A DNA stretch of 64,000 bases from Flavobacterium luteum (GTDB taxonomy: Bacteria; Bacteroidota; Bacteroidia; Flavobacteriales; Flavobacteriaceae), in assembly GCF_008806775.1 (NCBI RefSeq), contig NZ_WAEM01000001.1, positions 248,001-312,000 on the forward strand. Direction: 5' to 3'. Below are positions 50,273 through 58,575 of the stretch, in pieces; the stretch's first letter is position 1, and each line of letters begins with the position of its first letter. The translations under genes were made by a program, and so were the position numbers. The notes beneath the pieces are model-generated. The model was not told where the DNA came from, made no database searches, and saw nothing but the letters and a program-made list of their open reading frames with translations.

Positions 50273-51142
50273 TTACAATGGCTCTGCATAATTTTTGTCA
50301 ATGGTTGCGTTGAGGTTGTAGGATCGTGGTTGCGGATTTACTTTTTGGGCAGATGGATTCGGTAAATTGATTGAAAATTTCGGAGTATTCAACATCCAAT
50401 TTCGTGCAGCTGCTTGCCAATCTTTCATTTTGGTTTTTCCACCAATGAGCCAACCGATGCTGGAGTAATAATTGAAAAAACGTTCTGCTTCAAATTCTGT
50501 GAAATTCTGAAACTTGAAATATTCTTTGACTAAATCAATTGATGGCGATATAAAATTTTCTTCTTTTTTGGCGGAACTTTTTTCTTCTTTTTCTGTTTCA
50601 GAGATTGCTTCGTTCCTCGCAATGACATTATCAAAATTTTGAAAATTGGTGTCTCTATCTATGTTTTTATTGTTTTTTAATGTTTGTTTATTATTATATA
50701 TATAGGGTGGTTCAATAACCTGTTCAGCAACATTACTATTAACGTGTTCATTTTTTGGCTCGGTTGGTTCAAAAATTGGTGTAGTTTGTTCATTATTTGA
50801 ACTGGTTGTATCTGAACTATTTTGACTAAAATTATTTCCTTCCGAAAAATTTATCATAAAAACTTCTGTTCCAGAATACGGATTATAGGATGGAAAATAA
50901 TCTAAAAACTTCAAACGTTGCAATTCCTTTATACACTTGTGATAGGTTGCTTTTGATGCAATTTTACTTCCTTTCATCATTTCGTCTCTGGAAATTATGA
51001 TTGGATTTTTGAACCGATTGACATTCCAACATTGAAAAAGTGCTAAATACAAACTTATGTGTGTTGGATTAAGTGATTTTTCAAGCGCAATTCGATTAAA
51101 AAAACCTGTGAGGTGTTTAATATAGTTCATCTTACTAGCCAT
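50273..51142 (-). CDS. Replication-initiator-like protein of an integrative element, with repeat insertion
   Basis: 289 residues. N-terminal winged-helix-type region (NPTHISLYLALFQCWNVNRF, then ISRDEMMKGSKIASKATYHK), a long disordered middle (about 110-190, Ser/Asn/Glu-rich) and a C-terminal domain (YFKFQNFTEFEAERFFNYYS, then GKTKMKDWQAAARNWM). The layout is that of Bacteroidota mobile-element replication/transcription proteins. Within the disordered linker, VIARNEAISE is the translation of a dispersed 24-bp repeat (50603-50626). Confidence 0.72.
   Translation of the reverse strand: MASKMNYIKHLTGFFNRIALEKSLNPTHISLYLALFQCWNVNRFKNPIIISRDEMMKGSKIASKATYHKCIKELQRLKFLDYFPSYNPYSGTEVFMINFSEGNNFSQNSSDTTSSNNEQTTPIFEPTEPKNEHVNSNVAEQVIEPPYIYNNKQTLKNNKNIDRDTNFQNFDNVIARNEAISETEKEEKSSAKKEENFISPSIDLVKEYFKFQNFTEFEAERFFNYYSSIGWLIGGKTKMKDWQAAARNWMLNTPKFSINLPNPSAQKVNPQPRSYNLNATIDKNYAEPL
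50603..50626. repeat. Dispersed 24-bp repeat inside a gene (in frame)
   Basis: GATTGCTTCGTTCCTCGCAA followed by TGAC on the plus strand, read as VIARNEAI in the minus-strand gene. It differs from the intergenic copy at 50241-50264 by one base. Confidence 0.75.
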
Positions 51143-51432
51143 TTAGGATTGAATAAATTAGGTGAAGCTTCTACCTTGTTTTCTTCTAAAACTTTGAGTA
51201 AATCTGCATAAGCATAGAAAATTATACCGCCAACTTTGGTATAAGATAATACTCCATTGATGCGTAGATTTTGTAAAGTACCTGGAGAAATGTTTAGCAA
51301 CTTTCTGACTTCGGTAGATTTGAGCCATTGTTTTTGCTGTTGCGGTTTTGAATGAAACATTGCGTTTAAATCAGAGAGAAGAAGTGTACGGAATTCGTTT
51401 AAATCTTCGCGAGTAATAACTTCGATTGCCAT
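51127..51432 (-). CDS. Excisionase-like helix-turn-helix protein
   Basis: 101 residues. WLKSTEVRKLLNISPGTLQN, then LRINGVLSYTKVGGIIFY is the HTH_17 (excisionase/MerR-like) domain, with a helical N-terminus. Its stop overlaps the initiator-like gene start by 16 nt, so they are coupled. Typical accessory gene of integrative elements. Confidence 0.85.
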   Translation of the reverse strand: MAIEVITREDLNEFRTLLLSDLNAMFHSKPQQQKQWLKSTEVRKLLNISPGTLQNLRINGVLSYTKVGGIIFYAYADLLKVLEENKVEASPNLFNPKWLVR

Positions 51433-51495
51433 AATATTGTGTTTTTAAATATTTTGGACAAAGAGAAATAATAAAGTAATACCAAAACAGTTACT

Positions 51496-51511
51496 GGGGT
51501 TGCGCAACCCC
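51496..51511. promoter_or_regulatory. Perfect palindrome GGGGTTGCGCAACCCC
   Basis: 16-bp perfect dyad, GC-rich in an AT-rich gap, 64 nt upstream of the excisionase-like gene. Could be an operator or terminator of this element. Function inferred. Confidence 0.5.
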
Positions 51512-51663
51512 CAACAAAGTATAGCAAAATCAACCATTCAGCAGAAAAAAGTTTTTATTTTTAGTATTGCAATGGTTTATTTTATTCATTTATAACTAGA
51601 TTTGCGTATTGAATACAAAATAGAGGTTTTACCTCTTTACATATATAGCGAAAGTTATTTAGG

Positions 51664-51775
51664 GCATCAGAAAACGACCAAATTCTTATATGCAGCCTAT
51701 GAATAAACTGTTCGCCTACGCAATGCGTGGGCTCGGTTTATCGTGGCTGTAGGTGCTTGGTCGTACCTCTGATGC
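51664..51775. other. 112-nt nested hairpin (structured element)
   Basis: Four stacked arms in order: GCATCAG/CTGATGC (outermost), ACGACCAA/TTGGTCGT, CAGCC/GGCTG and ATAAAC/GTTTAT, with an apical GCCTACGC/GCGTGGGC stem. The nesting over 112 nt without gaps of more than a few bases is far beyond chance. Unknown type: RNA or a cruciform for an integrative element. Confidence 0.7.
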
Positions 51776-51858
51776 TGATTTATCGATGTCCCACGCAGGT
51801 TGTTTATATCAACTCCAAAAGGTACATTTTTAGCTATATCTTCTAAAATTATTATTTT

Positions 51859-52023
51859 ATGAAAGTAGAGAATAAAATTAATCCCGAATTACAACGCTTT
51901 ATGGATGCACAAAAAATACCAAGTGTTGCAGAATTGTTATTAATTAACGATGAAACTTTACTTGGAATGGCTGGTTTTGGCTGGCGAATGTTGAAGGAAG
52001 TTTTAAAACTTCGTAAGATTTAA
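51859..52023 (+). CDS. 54-residue protein with RNA-polymerase alpha CTD-like segment
   Basis: MKVENKINPELQRFMDAQKI, then PSVAELLLINDETLLGMAGF ending VLKLRKI. The SVAELL..T..LL...FG pattern recalls the helix-hairpin part of the RNA polymerase alpha C-terminal domain. The gene is convergent with the RteC-like gene, overlapping its stop by 21 nt. Start ATG is clear, but no obvious promoter is seen. Confidence 0.5.
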   Translation: MKVENKINPELQRFMDAQKIPSVAELLLINDETLLGMAGFGWRMLKEVLKLRKI

Positions 52024-53493
52024 AAGTTCAATTATTTTTTCACGAATAGCAATTTTCGTTGTAGTTTCAACATTATAGTATTTTGTTTTTATACTATCTG
52101 TTGAAATTTTAGCCGTGTTTTCAGTTTTGAAATTTTCTGAAATAAAACGAAATATGTCTGCTTGATTTTTGTGTTTTATTATTCCGGTTTCGATTAGTAA
52201 TGCAAAAAAATAACTCAATTGTGCCACTGATAATCCAGTAAGGAATTTGATTTTATCTTCGTTGTTAGCAACATTTGTAAATTGATTGGCATCTAGTTTC
52301 ATTTTTTTTGATAAATATTCTATCTCTTCTTCAATCCAACTGATGATTTGCTCTTTTATAGAAGGTAAGTTTTCATTGTATTTAATGAAATTTCGGGTTT
52401 GTTTTTGGTTGTAATTTTTGAGTAATCTGTATAGAATATCAATTTTTTGAATGTTGTTTTCCAGTTTGGATAGTTCAATTAAAATACCATCCGTCAAGTT
52501 GTCAAAAAATTGTGTAGAATTAAAGTTTAAATCAAAAAGGCATTCTTTGATGGCTTCTTCAGAACTATTTTCGAAAGTGATTTGTTTGTAAAGTGTCAAA
52601 ATAAATTCCGTACAATAATTGAATTCATAATAGGTCAATTTTTCTTGAATATTTATTGTGGCTATTTTAAGTAAGGGTTCATAAGCCAATTTCAATAATT
52701 GATCATTGATGTTACTCCCTAATAATCTTGATTTTACTTCTTTGAGTTTGTCTGTTATCTCAAATTCTTTGACTAAAATGGAACGATATGGAATTTGAAT
52801 GTTTACGTTGAGGTAGTTTCGATACTCTTTTTCGATAAAACGTAATAATTTTTCTAAATATATGTAGGTAATTTTCAGACAATCAATCTTATCATAATTA
52901 TTGGAAAATTGATAAATATCTGATGAATTTACAGGGTTAATTTCTTTGATTAATCGATGGGCTAAATTTTCGAGAGCATATTGCTTTTTATGAATGTATT
53001 GCTCAATTCGCTCTTTAGATTTGAATTTGAAAACTTTTTCTTTATTGATTTTCTTGATTTTATCGTTTTCATTTTTTAGTGAATGATAGCAATATAAAAA
53101 GAAACGTTTTTCTTGAGATAAATCCTCAATCTCACATTCTTGTAAAATGTATAAAGTGTTACTTTCATTTTTGGAACTCCAACGCAAACTGGTTTCATAT
53201 TTTGAAATATTTAATTCGTTTAGAATTGTTGGGAAAAATTCATCGAATTCTGAATTATTTTCAACCTCCTCTAAATTTAGTTCGCATACTTTTGGATGTA
53301 GATTATGAATTGGTTTTTTTATAATATACTTTGTATTTCCATTTTGTTTAATGAAATCTACTTGATGGATAAGGTAACTTTCGGAAGCGCAATTTTCTAG
53401 GAATGGATTTAAATCGGTACTGAAAATAATCTTTGGATTTTTAATTTCTTTTAATATCGTATCGTAATTTTCTAGAATGTATTTTTGCTTCAT
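52003..53493 (-). CDS. RteC-like protein of an integrative element
   Basis: 496 residues, helical, no signal or membrane segment. The C-terminal 110 residues (KFLTGLSVAQLSYFFALLIE, then IKHKNQADIFRFISENFKT) resemble the RteC family linked to Bacteroides conjugative transposons. Its N-terminal 350 residues match no family. A decayed copy of its middle lies at 26311-26695. It is the intact member of a mobile gene family in this genome. Confidence 0.6.
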   Translation of the reverse strand: MKQKYILENYDTILKEIKNPKIIFSTDLNPFLENCASESYLIHQVDFIKQNGNTKYIIKKPIHNLHPKVCELNLEEVENNSEFDEFFPTILNELNISKYETSLRWSSKNESNTLYILQECEIEDLSQEKRFFLYCYHSLKNENDKIKKINKEKVFKFKSKERIEQYIHKKQYALENLAHRLIKEINPVNSSDIYQFSNNYDKIDCLKITYIYLEKLLRFIEKEYRNYLNVNIQIPYRSILVKEFEITDKLKEVKSRLLGSNINDQLLKLAYEPLLKIATINIQEKLTYYEFNYCTEFILTLYKQITFENSSEEAIKECLFDLNFNSTQFFDNLTDGILIELSKLENNIQKIDILYRLLKNYNQKQTRNFIKYNENLPSIKEQIISWIEEEIEYLSKKMKLDANQFTNVANNEDKIKFLTGLSVAQLSYFFALLIETGIIKHKNQADIFRFISENFKTENTAKISTDSIKTKYYNVETTTKIAIREKIIELLNLTKF

Positions 53494-53743
53494 ATAGTAG
53501 AGTAGAAGTGACGTTTTTATTAAAAAAAGAACTTTTATTTATGATCTGTTTTTATTGATTTTATAATATCACTTTCTAAGATTTAATTTGATAATCAGTA
53601 AAATATAGCTGTTCGTTAAGGATTTAAAGTTGATAGCTAATTTTAGAATTACATTTACCTAAAGTTATTGTTACTGATTTTGAGAGACCTTAAACCCTCT
53701 CAATTCATTTTTACTTTGTAAATGTAGTTAGGATAAAGGTTTA

Positions 53744-53767
53744 ATTTCATTGACTTATGTTAAGAAA
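53744..53767. promoter_or_regulatory. Operator-like 24-bp inverted motif, facing the RteC-like gene
   Basis: It is the exact reverse complement of 53846-53869. Centred about 30 nt from a degenerate minus-strand -7 word TACATTTA (53719-53726) that would read towards 53493. So the region has mirror-image operator/promoter copies. Confidence 0.5.
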
Positions 53768-53845
53768 AAACTGAAATTTATTTTCAAGCATTTCTATTTT
53801 GTATTGGTAATGATTTAATGAATTATAAACTTTTGAAGATATTCA

Positions 53846-53869
53846 TTTCTTAACATAAGTCAATGAAAT
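53846..53869 (+). promoter_or_regulatory. Operator copy before the truncated oxidoreductase
   Basis: TTTCTTAACATAAGTCAATG type. Its centre lies 29 nt before a -7 box TAAGTTTG (53886-53893), the same spacing as at 56959-56981. It belongs to the duplicated promoter segment. Confidence 0.6.
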
Positions 53870-53935
53870 AGAAAAATAACACTACTAAGTTTGCAACTTA
53901 AATTTTTTTAATAAAAACAATTATATGTACTCAAT

Positions 53936-54183
53936 GTGGTAGGTAGCCCAGAAGCTCTTGAATTCAAGGGTGCTGAAAAACCCATTCCAAAGCAAAATGA
54001 AATTCTAATTAGAATTAAAGCTACTGCCGTTAATTCTAGTGATATACGACTTCGAAAAGCACATCCTTTTGCAGTGCGATTTTTTTTGGGCTTTTTAAAC
54101 CCAAAAAAGAGATACTTGGAAGTGTTTTTTCAAGTGAAATTCAAAGTATAGGTTTGGAAGTAAAAGGTTTTAAAATTGGATAA
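53936..54183 (+). pseudogene. Truncated, decayed copy of the zinc-type oxidoreductase gene
   Basis: Homologous to the first about 90 residues of the gene at 57024-57986 (EKPIPKQNEILIRIKATAVN in both) and to its promoter. A frameshift after RKAHPFAVRFFLGF and a stop near 54183 end the frame; the NADP-binding part is missing. It has no proper start codon. Confidence 0.85.
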
Positions 54184-54295
54184 ATAACTATTTTTTTCAT
54201 AAGTGTGTATTAAAAAAATAACATTAAAATTGTTACAAATATGGATTGTCTTTGAAAGTAAAGTAGTAGATTGGGTTTATAATGAAATAATTTTT

Positions 54296-54838
54296 TCAAT
54301 AATTGTATGCTTCTTTATATCCGAGAAATTTCCCAAATGGAGCAATTAGTTTGAAAATTATTTTTTGAATAATCCAGTTGGGTTTTGTTAGCCGAAATTC
54401 TTTTTCATGTTTCAACATTATTAATGATAGTCTAAAAATATTGGGAGCCCCTTTTTCATTAAGTTTGCCCTCACGGGCTAAAGCAAAAAAAGTTTCAAAT
54501 AAGCTATCAATTTTTAAAGCAGGGCAAAACTCTTGGATATAATGTGCTTCATTAGGGCCTGGATTTCTAAAGTAATGTGGAACATTTTTTGGAATAGATA
54601 CTATATTGCCTTTAATGGCTCTTTGTTCTTTCCTATTGATATAAAAAATAAGTTCTCCAGAAATAATCTGAAACCTATTCTCCTGAAAGGGATGAATATG
54701 CTCTGAATCTTTGGCAGATGTTACTGGACTAAAACATTCAATTTGCAATTGTTCCCCTTTGGTTTCTATACCTGTTTTTAAGAATATCATTCTTTGTCTC
54801 GTTCGCTGGTTTTCAATTACATTACCTAATTGTATCAT
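54296..54838 (-). CDS. Cupin-domain protein
   Basis: 180 residues. Cupin motifs DSEHIHPFQENRFQIISGE and the second strand IPKNVPHYFRNPG give a metal-binding site (His, His, Glu, His). A C-terminal helical tail of 60 residues is unusual for a single-domain cupin. It lies 22 nt after the SMP-30-like gene and is transcribed with it, so it may act on the same substrate. Confidence 0.82.
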   Translation of the reverse strand: MIQLGNVIENQRTRQRMIFLKTGIETKGEQLQIECFSPVTSAKDSEHIHPFQENRFQIISGELIFYINRKEQRAIKGNIVSIPKNVPHYFRNPGPNEAHYIQEFCPALKIDSLFETFFALAREGKLNEKGAPNIFRLSLIMLKHEKEFRLTKPNWIIQKIIFKLIAPFGKFLGYKEAYNY

Positions 54839-54860
54839 AGTTTTAAGCTATTTGTGTTTG

Positions 54861-55961
54861 CTAATTGTCCAATAATTTATACTTTCCAATGTATGGTAAA
54901 TTATCACCACCCATATATAAGAACCCGTTTAGTTCCTTTACTGATCCAGCTTCAGGCATTGTGTTTCCTATGGGATCAAAATAGGTATTCAATATTTTTC
55001 CGTTTTCAGAAAGATGCATCACCATTCCAAACTTGTCTTCCTTAGGTTGTAACCATTGTGGTAAGCCATAAACAATTTTTTTTATACTTGGTTTAGTATG
55101 TATTTTATCAAGTGCATCATTTCGTTTAGTTGTAAAGCCAAGCCAAAAAGTGCCATCTTCACGAACTGAAATGCCATTTGGAAATCCGTGTAAATTGTCC
55201 ATAAAAACTTCTATTTTACCTGCTTTTTCACCTATAATCCAATATTTTAATATGCGATATTTTGTAGTTTCCACCATTAATAAAAAGGATTCATCTTTCG
55301 AAATCACTACCCCGTTACCAAAATAAGTGCCATCAATTAATGTTTTAACTTCTTTAGTGGCTGGGTTGTATTTGTATAAACCGCCATTGGGCTTCATTTC
55401 CAAAATTAATTTTCTGCCATATTTTAATGTATAAGGGCTTTCAGAAGAAGTATTGGTGAAATACATATTTTGTTTACTGTCAATATCCAAACCATTCGGA
55501 ATTAGAAAGTTCCTGCCTTTATCATCTTTATTAGCCAGTAAGGTAACTTTCTTATCAGTACTAATACTAATAAGTCCTTGTTTGTGGCTTAATGCAATTA
55601 AATTATTTTGATTGTCAAAATGTAAACCAGCTACCCAAGAACCAGCATCGTAAAATATTTCGATTTTTCCTTCGAGGTTAATTTTTAATATTTTCCCATC
55701 TGAAAAATCATTCTTTGCCTTATGAACTCCACAATAAAGATTGCCTTTACTGTCAAAAACTATATCCTCTGCACCAACCCAACCTCCTAAATCTATTTTC
55801 TCTATTGTTGTTAGTTCATTGTTGAGTTTTGTTACTCCTTCAAATAAAGGTTTTTTTTGAGGTTTCCAAGCTAGAGGCTTGATAGCACAGGACTGAATTA
55901 AAAACATTGGAATTGCAATGCTCATTACTGAAAAAACGGATTTGATGTTGCTCATTTTCAT
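54861..55961 (-). CDS. SMP-30/gluconolactonase-like lipoprotein
   Basis: 366 residues. Lipobox LIQSCA (Cys about 25), then beta-propeller repeats: GGWVGAEDIVFDSKGNLYCG, then NGLDIDSKQNMYFTN and GFPNGISVREDGTFWLGF. Strictosidine-synthase/SMP-30 type six-bladed propeller; enzymes of this fold are lactonases or hydrolases. Periplasmic, membrane-anchored. Its promoter has a Crp/Fnr-type operator (56005-56026). Confidence 0.82.
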   Translation of the reverse strand: MKMSNIKSVFSVMSIAIPMFLIQSCAIKPLAWKPQKKPLFEGVTKLNNELTTIEKIDLGGWVGAEDIVFDSKGNLYCGVHKAKNDFSDGKILKINLEGKIEIFYDAGSWVAGLHFDNQNNLIALSHKQGLISISTDKKVTLLANKDDKGRNFLIPNGLDIDSKQNMYFTNTSSESPYTLKYGRKLILEMKPNGGLYKYNPATKEVKTLIDGTYFGNGVVISKDESFLLMVETTKYRILKYWIIGEKAGKIEVFMDNLHGFPNGISVREDGTFWLGFTTKRNDALDKIHTKPSIKKIVYGLPQWLQPKEDKFGMVMHLSENGKILNTYFDPIGNTMPEAGSVKELNGFLYMGGDNLPYIGKYKLLDN

Positions 55962-55978
55962 TTTGTTAAATTATTTTG

Positions 55979-55986
55979 CAAATGTA
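55979..55986 (-). promoter_or_regulatory. -7 box TACATTTG of the SMP-30/cupin operon
   Basis: TACATTTG on the minus strand, 18 nt upstream of the ATG at 55961. The 22-bp operator is centred about 29.5 nt from the box, i.e. about position -40, the class II activator position. Confidence 0.6.
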
Positions 55987-56004
55987 TGAGCTGGATTTAT
56001 CAAC

Positions 56005-56026
56005 TTTCTTTACATATGTAAAGAAA
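56005..56026. promoter_or_regulatory. Perfect 22-bp palindrome, Crp/Fnr-type operator
   Basis: TTTCTTTACAT joined to its exact complement. It lies between the regulator gene and the SMP-30-like gene at about -40 of the latter. Its left half nearly equals the TTTCTTAACAT of the oxidoreductase promoters. Confidence 0.7.
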
Positions 56027-56031
56027 TGAAA

Positions 56032-56601
56032 TCAAGTTTTTTCCGCCCTAATTCGAGACAGCTGGGTAGCTGAAACTCCCAAAAATGAGGCAATATGGTA
56101 TTGTGGGATTTGTTGCTCGAGTGTTGGATATTGTTGTTGAAATATCTTGTAATATTCTTTTGCTTCTAGCATTAGCAAATTGACTTCACGCATTTCCTTT
56201 TCTACAAAATAATGTTCTGCTATAAGCCTTCCTAATCTTTCAAGGTCAGGACAAATGTCATATAGTTGCTTTATTACAGCATAATCTGTTTCCCAAATTG
56301 TGCAATTCGTCAATACTTGTTGAGCTAATTTATTGGGTGTTTGCGTAATTAGGGAAGAATATGCTCCAATAAAAGCGGGTGATACAAAAAAGTTTTTGTT
56401 AAATTCTTGTCCTTCTCTACTGGTGTAAAAAGAACGGACAATTCCCTCTTGCAAAAACGCAATTTTAGTAGCTACTTTATCAACATTGCAAAAATAGTCG
56501 AATTTTTTTAATTCTTTTTTAATAAAAATGTCTTTCATCAAAGCCCAAGTTTTATCCGAAATAGGTGTTATCTGATTTAAGTATTTATAAAGTTCTTCCA
56601 T
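56032..56601 (-). CDS. Crp/Fnr-family transcriptional regulator
   Basis: 189 residues. cNMP-binding-like beta barrel (FDYFCNVDKVATKIAFLQEG, then IVRSFYTSREGQEFNKNFF) and a C-terminal HTH (IPQYHIASFLGVSATQLSRI). The nucleotide-phosphate site is not of the cAMP type, so it may sense something else. Its stop is 6 nt from the operator. It probably activates the SMP-30/cupin operon and perhaps the oxidoreductase; this is an inference. Confidence 0.88.
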   Translation of the reverse strand: MEELYKYLNQITPISDKTWALMKDIFIKKELKKFDYFCNVDKVATKIAFLQEGIVRSFYTSREGQEFNKNFFVSPAFIGAYSSLITQTPNKLAQQVLTNCTIWETDYAVIKQLYDICPDLERLGRLIAEHYFVEKEMREVNLLMLEAKEYYKIFQQQYPTLEQQIPQYHIASFLGVSATQLSRIRAEKT

Positions 56602-56958
56602 TGGTAAAATTATACTTTTATAATTATGGCTTTACTAAACCTATTCTTTCTTGAATGATACTAGAAAAACAATTTATCCAGTATAATTAAATATTAGATA
56701 AATCGTACAAATTAAACTAAATAATTTGTAATTACAAAGAATCCCTTTTAACTTGATTTCACTTTTTGAGTAAAGGAACTAAACTTAATTTTATTATTTT
56801 GATATTCTCTCTCCCTTTTTATCGAGAACCTTTTCATACCTCTGCGTGATTTGTTAGTTTTTGTATCTAACATTTTGGTTACTAAATCAATAGGAACCTA
56901 TTAATAAGCGTTACAGTAGTTGCAAAAGTGAGTCGGGCAGTGTGGAAAGTTAATTTTT
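56602..56958. other. Gap upstream of the oxidoreductase
   Basis: AT-rich, no gene supported. It holds the regulator's promoter region (unclear) and sequence without any strong repeat. Confidence 0.4.
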
Positions 56959-56981
56959 TTTCTTAACATAAGTCAATGAAA
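56959..56981 (+). promoter_or_regulatory. Operator TTTCTTAACATAAGTCAATG upstream of the oxidoreductase
   Basis: Centred 29 nt before the -7 box TAATTTTG (56999-57006), about position -40. Same motif and spacing as at 53846-53869 and related to the palindrome at 56005-56026. Suggests a common activator. Confidence 0.6.
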
Positions 56982-57023
56982 ATGAAAAAGTACAAGACTA
57001 ATTTTGCAACTTAAATTTTTTTA

Positions 57024-57986
57024 ATGAAAGCTATTATTAATACAAAATACGGTACTCCAGAAGTACTTGAATTAAAGGATGTTGAAAAACCAATACCAAA
57101 GCAAAATGAAATTCTGATTAGAATTAAAGCAACAGCAGTAAATTCTGGTGATGTACGACTACGAAAAGCAGATCCTTTTGCGGTGCGATTATTTTTTGGG
57201 CTTTTTAAACCAAAAACAACTATTCTTGGAAGTGTTTTTTCTGGTGAAATCGAAGCTATTGGTTCAGGCGTAAAACAATTTAAAATTGGTGATGAAGTTT
57301 TTGGTCATACCGATATGAGTTTTGGTACATATGCTGAATATAAATGTTTTCCGGAAAATGGTTCTATTGCATTAAAACCTACCACTATTTTACATCAAGA
57401 TGCAGCAGTCATACCATTTGGAGGAGTTACAGCATTGCATTTTCTAAAAAAAGCTTCCATTCAACCTGGACAAGAAGTGCTTATTTTTGGTGCTTCTGGA
57501 GCCGTTGGTTCAGCTGCTGTTCAATTGGCAAAACATTTTGGTGCGATTGTTACAGGGGTATGTAGCACTGCTAATGTTGCATTAGTGAAATCATTAGGAG
57601 CTGATAAAGTGATTGATTATACCAAAGAAGATTTTACTAAAAACGGAGAAATGTATGATTTGATTTTCGATTCGGTAAATAAAATGTCGGTTTCAGATAG
57701 TTTGGACTCTCTGAAAATTTATGGAACCTTGATTTTAAGTGCTGCAGGATTATTCGAAACTTTACAAGGCACTTGGATATCAATGACTAACAGCAAAAAG
57801 ATAAAAGTTATGACTGGTATAATTAACCATAAGGCAGATGATATCCATTTTCTTAAAACACTAACTGAGTCAGGTGAGCTGAAACCAGTAATTGATAAAA
57901 CCTATTCATTGGAGCAAATGGTTGAAGCGCATACTTATGTAGAAAAAGGGCATAAAAAAGGGAATGTGGCAATAGAGATTAATTAA
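57024..57986 (+). CDS. NAD(P)-dependent alcohol dehydrogenase/quinone oxidoreductase
   Basis: 320 residues of the medium-chain dehydrogenase superfamily. GroES-like N-terminal domain (EVLELKDVEKPIPKQNEILI) and a Rossmann domain with GASGAVGSAAVQLAKHFGA. It lacks the zinc-ligand Cys cluster and ends GNVAIEIN, which is the QOR (zeta-crystallin) pattern. It probably reduces quinones or enones with NADPH. A truncated copy with its promoter lies at 53936-54183. Confidence 0.88.
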   Translation: MKAIINTKYGTPEVLELKDVEKPIPKQNEILIRIKATAVNSGDVRLRKADPFAVRLFFGLFKPKTTILGSVFSGEIEAIGSGVKQFKIGDEVFGHTDMSFGTYAEYKCFPENGSIALKPTTILHQDAAVIPFGGVTALHFLKKASIQPGQEVLIFGASGAVGSAAVQLAKHFGAIVTGVCSTANVALVKSLGADKVIDYTKEDFTKNGEMYDLIFDSVNKMSVSDSLDSLKIYGTLILSAAGLFETLQGTWISMTNSKKIKVMTGIINHKADDIHFLKTLTESGELKPVIDKTYSLEQMVEAHTYVEKGHKKGNVAIEIN

Positions 57987-58010
57987 TGTCAATAAATAAA
58001 CTAACTGTAA

Positions 58011-58547
58011 TTGATACTAAAAATAGATAACGACTTAAGAATAGAATTGATAAATGAAAATCATATTTCTTCCATTTTTGATATGGTAGATATGAACAGA
58101 ACTCATTTGAGACAATGGTTACCATTTGTTGACAGTATGCAAACTATCGCCTTTGCAGATAATTTCGTTAAAGGAACAATGAAAAGGAATATTGAGAGAA
58201 GTGAATATGCATTTGTTATCATTGAAAATGAAATAACAATTGGTAGAATAGGGGTTTATAAAATTGATACTCAAAATAAAATTGGAGAAATTGGTTATTG
58301 GATTGTTGAAGATGCTCAAGGAAAAGGAATAGTTTCAAAATCTTGCAAAGCAGTAATTGATTTTTGTTTTTCTGTTTTAGAGTTAAACAGGATTGAAATA
58401 AAATGTGGAATTGAAAACTTAAAAAGCAGAACAATTCCAGAAAGACTAAACTTCAAGCATGAAGGAATTATAAGACAAGGTGAACTATTATATGGAAATT
58501 TTATCGACCTAAATTTATATTCTCTTTTAAAAGCGGATATAATGTAA
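58011..58547 (+). CDS. GNAT-family N-acetyltransferase (RimJ/RimL type)
   Basis: 178 residues from a TTG start (58011); the text then agrees with full-length relatives (ILKIDNDLRIELINE), whereas the first ATG is far downstream. CoA loop Q/RxxGxG as AQGKGIVSKSC; acceptor side FVIIENEITIGRIGVYKI. Probably acetylates a small-molecule or protein amino terminus. It starts 25 nt after the oxidoreductase stop and may be cotranscribed. Confidence 0.85.
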   Translation: MILKIDNDLRIELINENHISSIFDMVDMNRTHLRQWLPFVDSMQTIAFADNFVKGTMKRNIERSEYAFVIIENEITIGRIGVYKIDTQNKIGEIGYWIVEDAQGKGIVSKSCKAVIDFCFSVLELNRIEIKCGIENLKSRTIPERLNFKHEGIIRQGELLYGNFIDLNLYSLLKADIM

Positions 58548-58575
58548 TTCAATTTGTATTCTGTAACTATTAATA

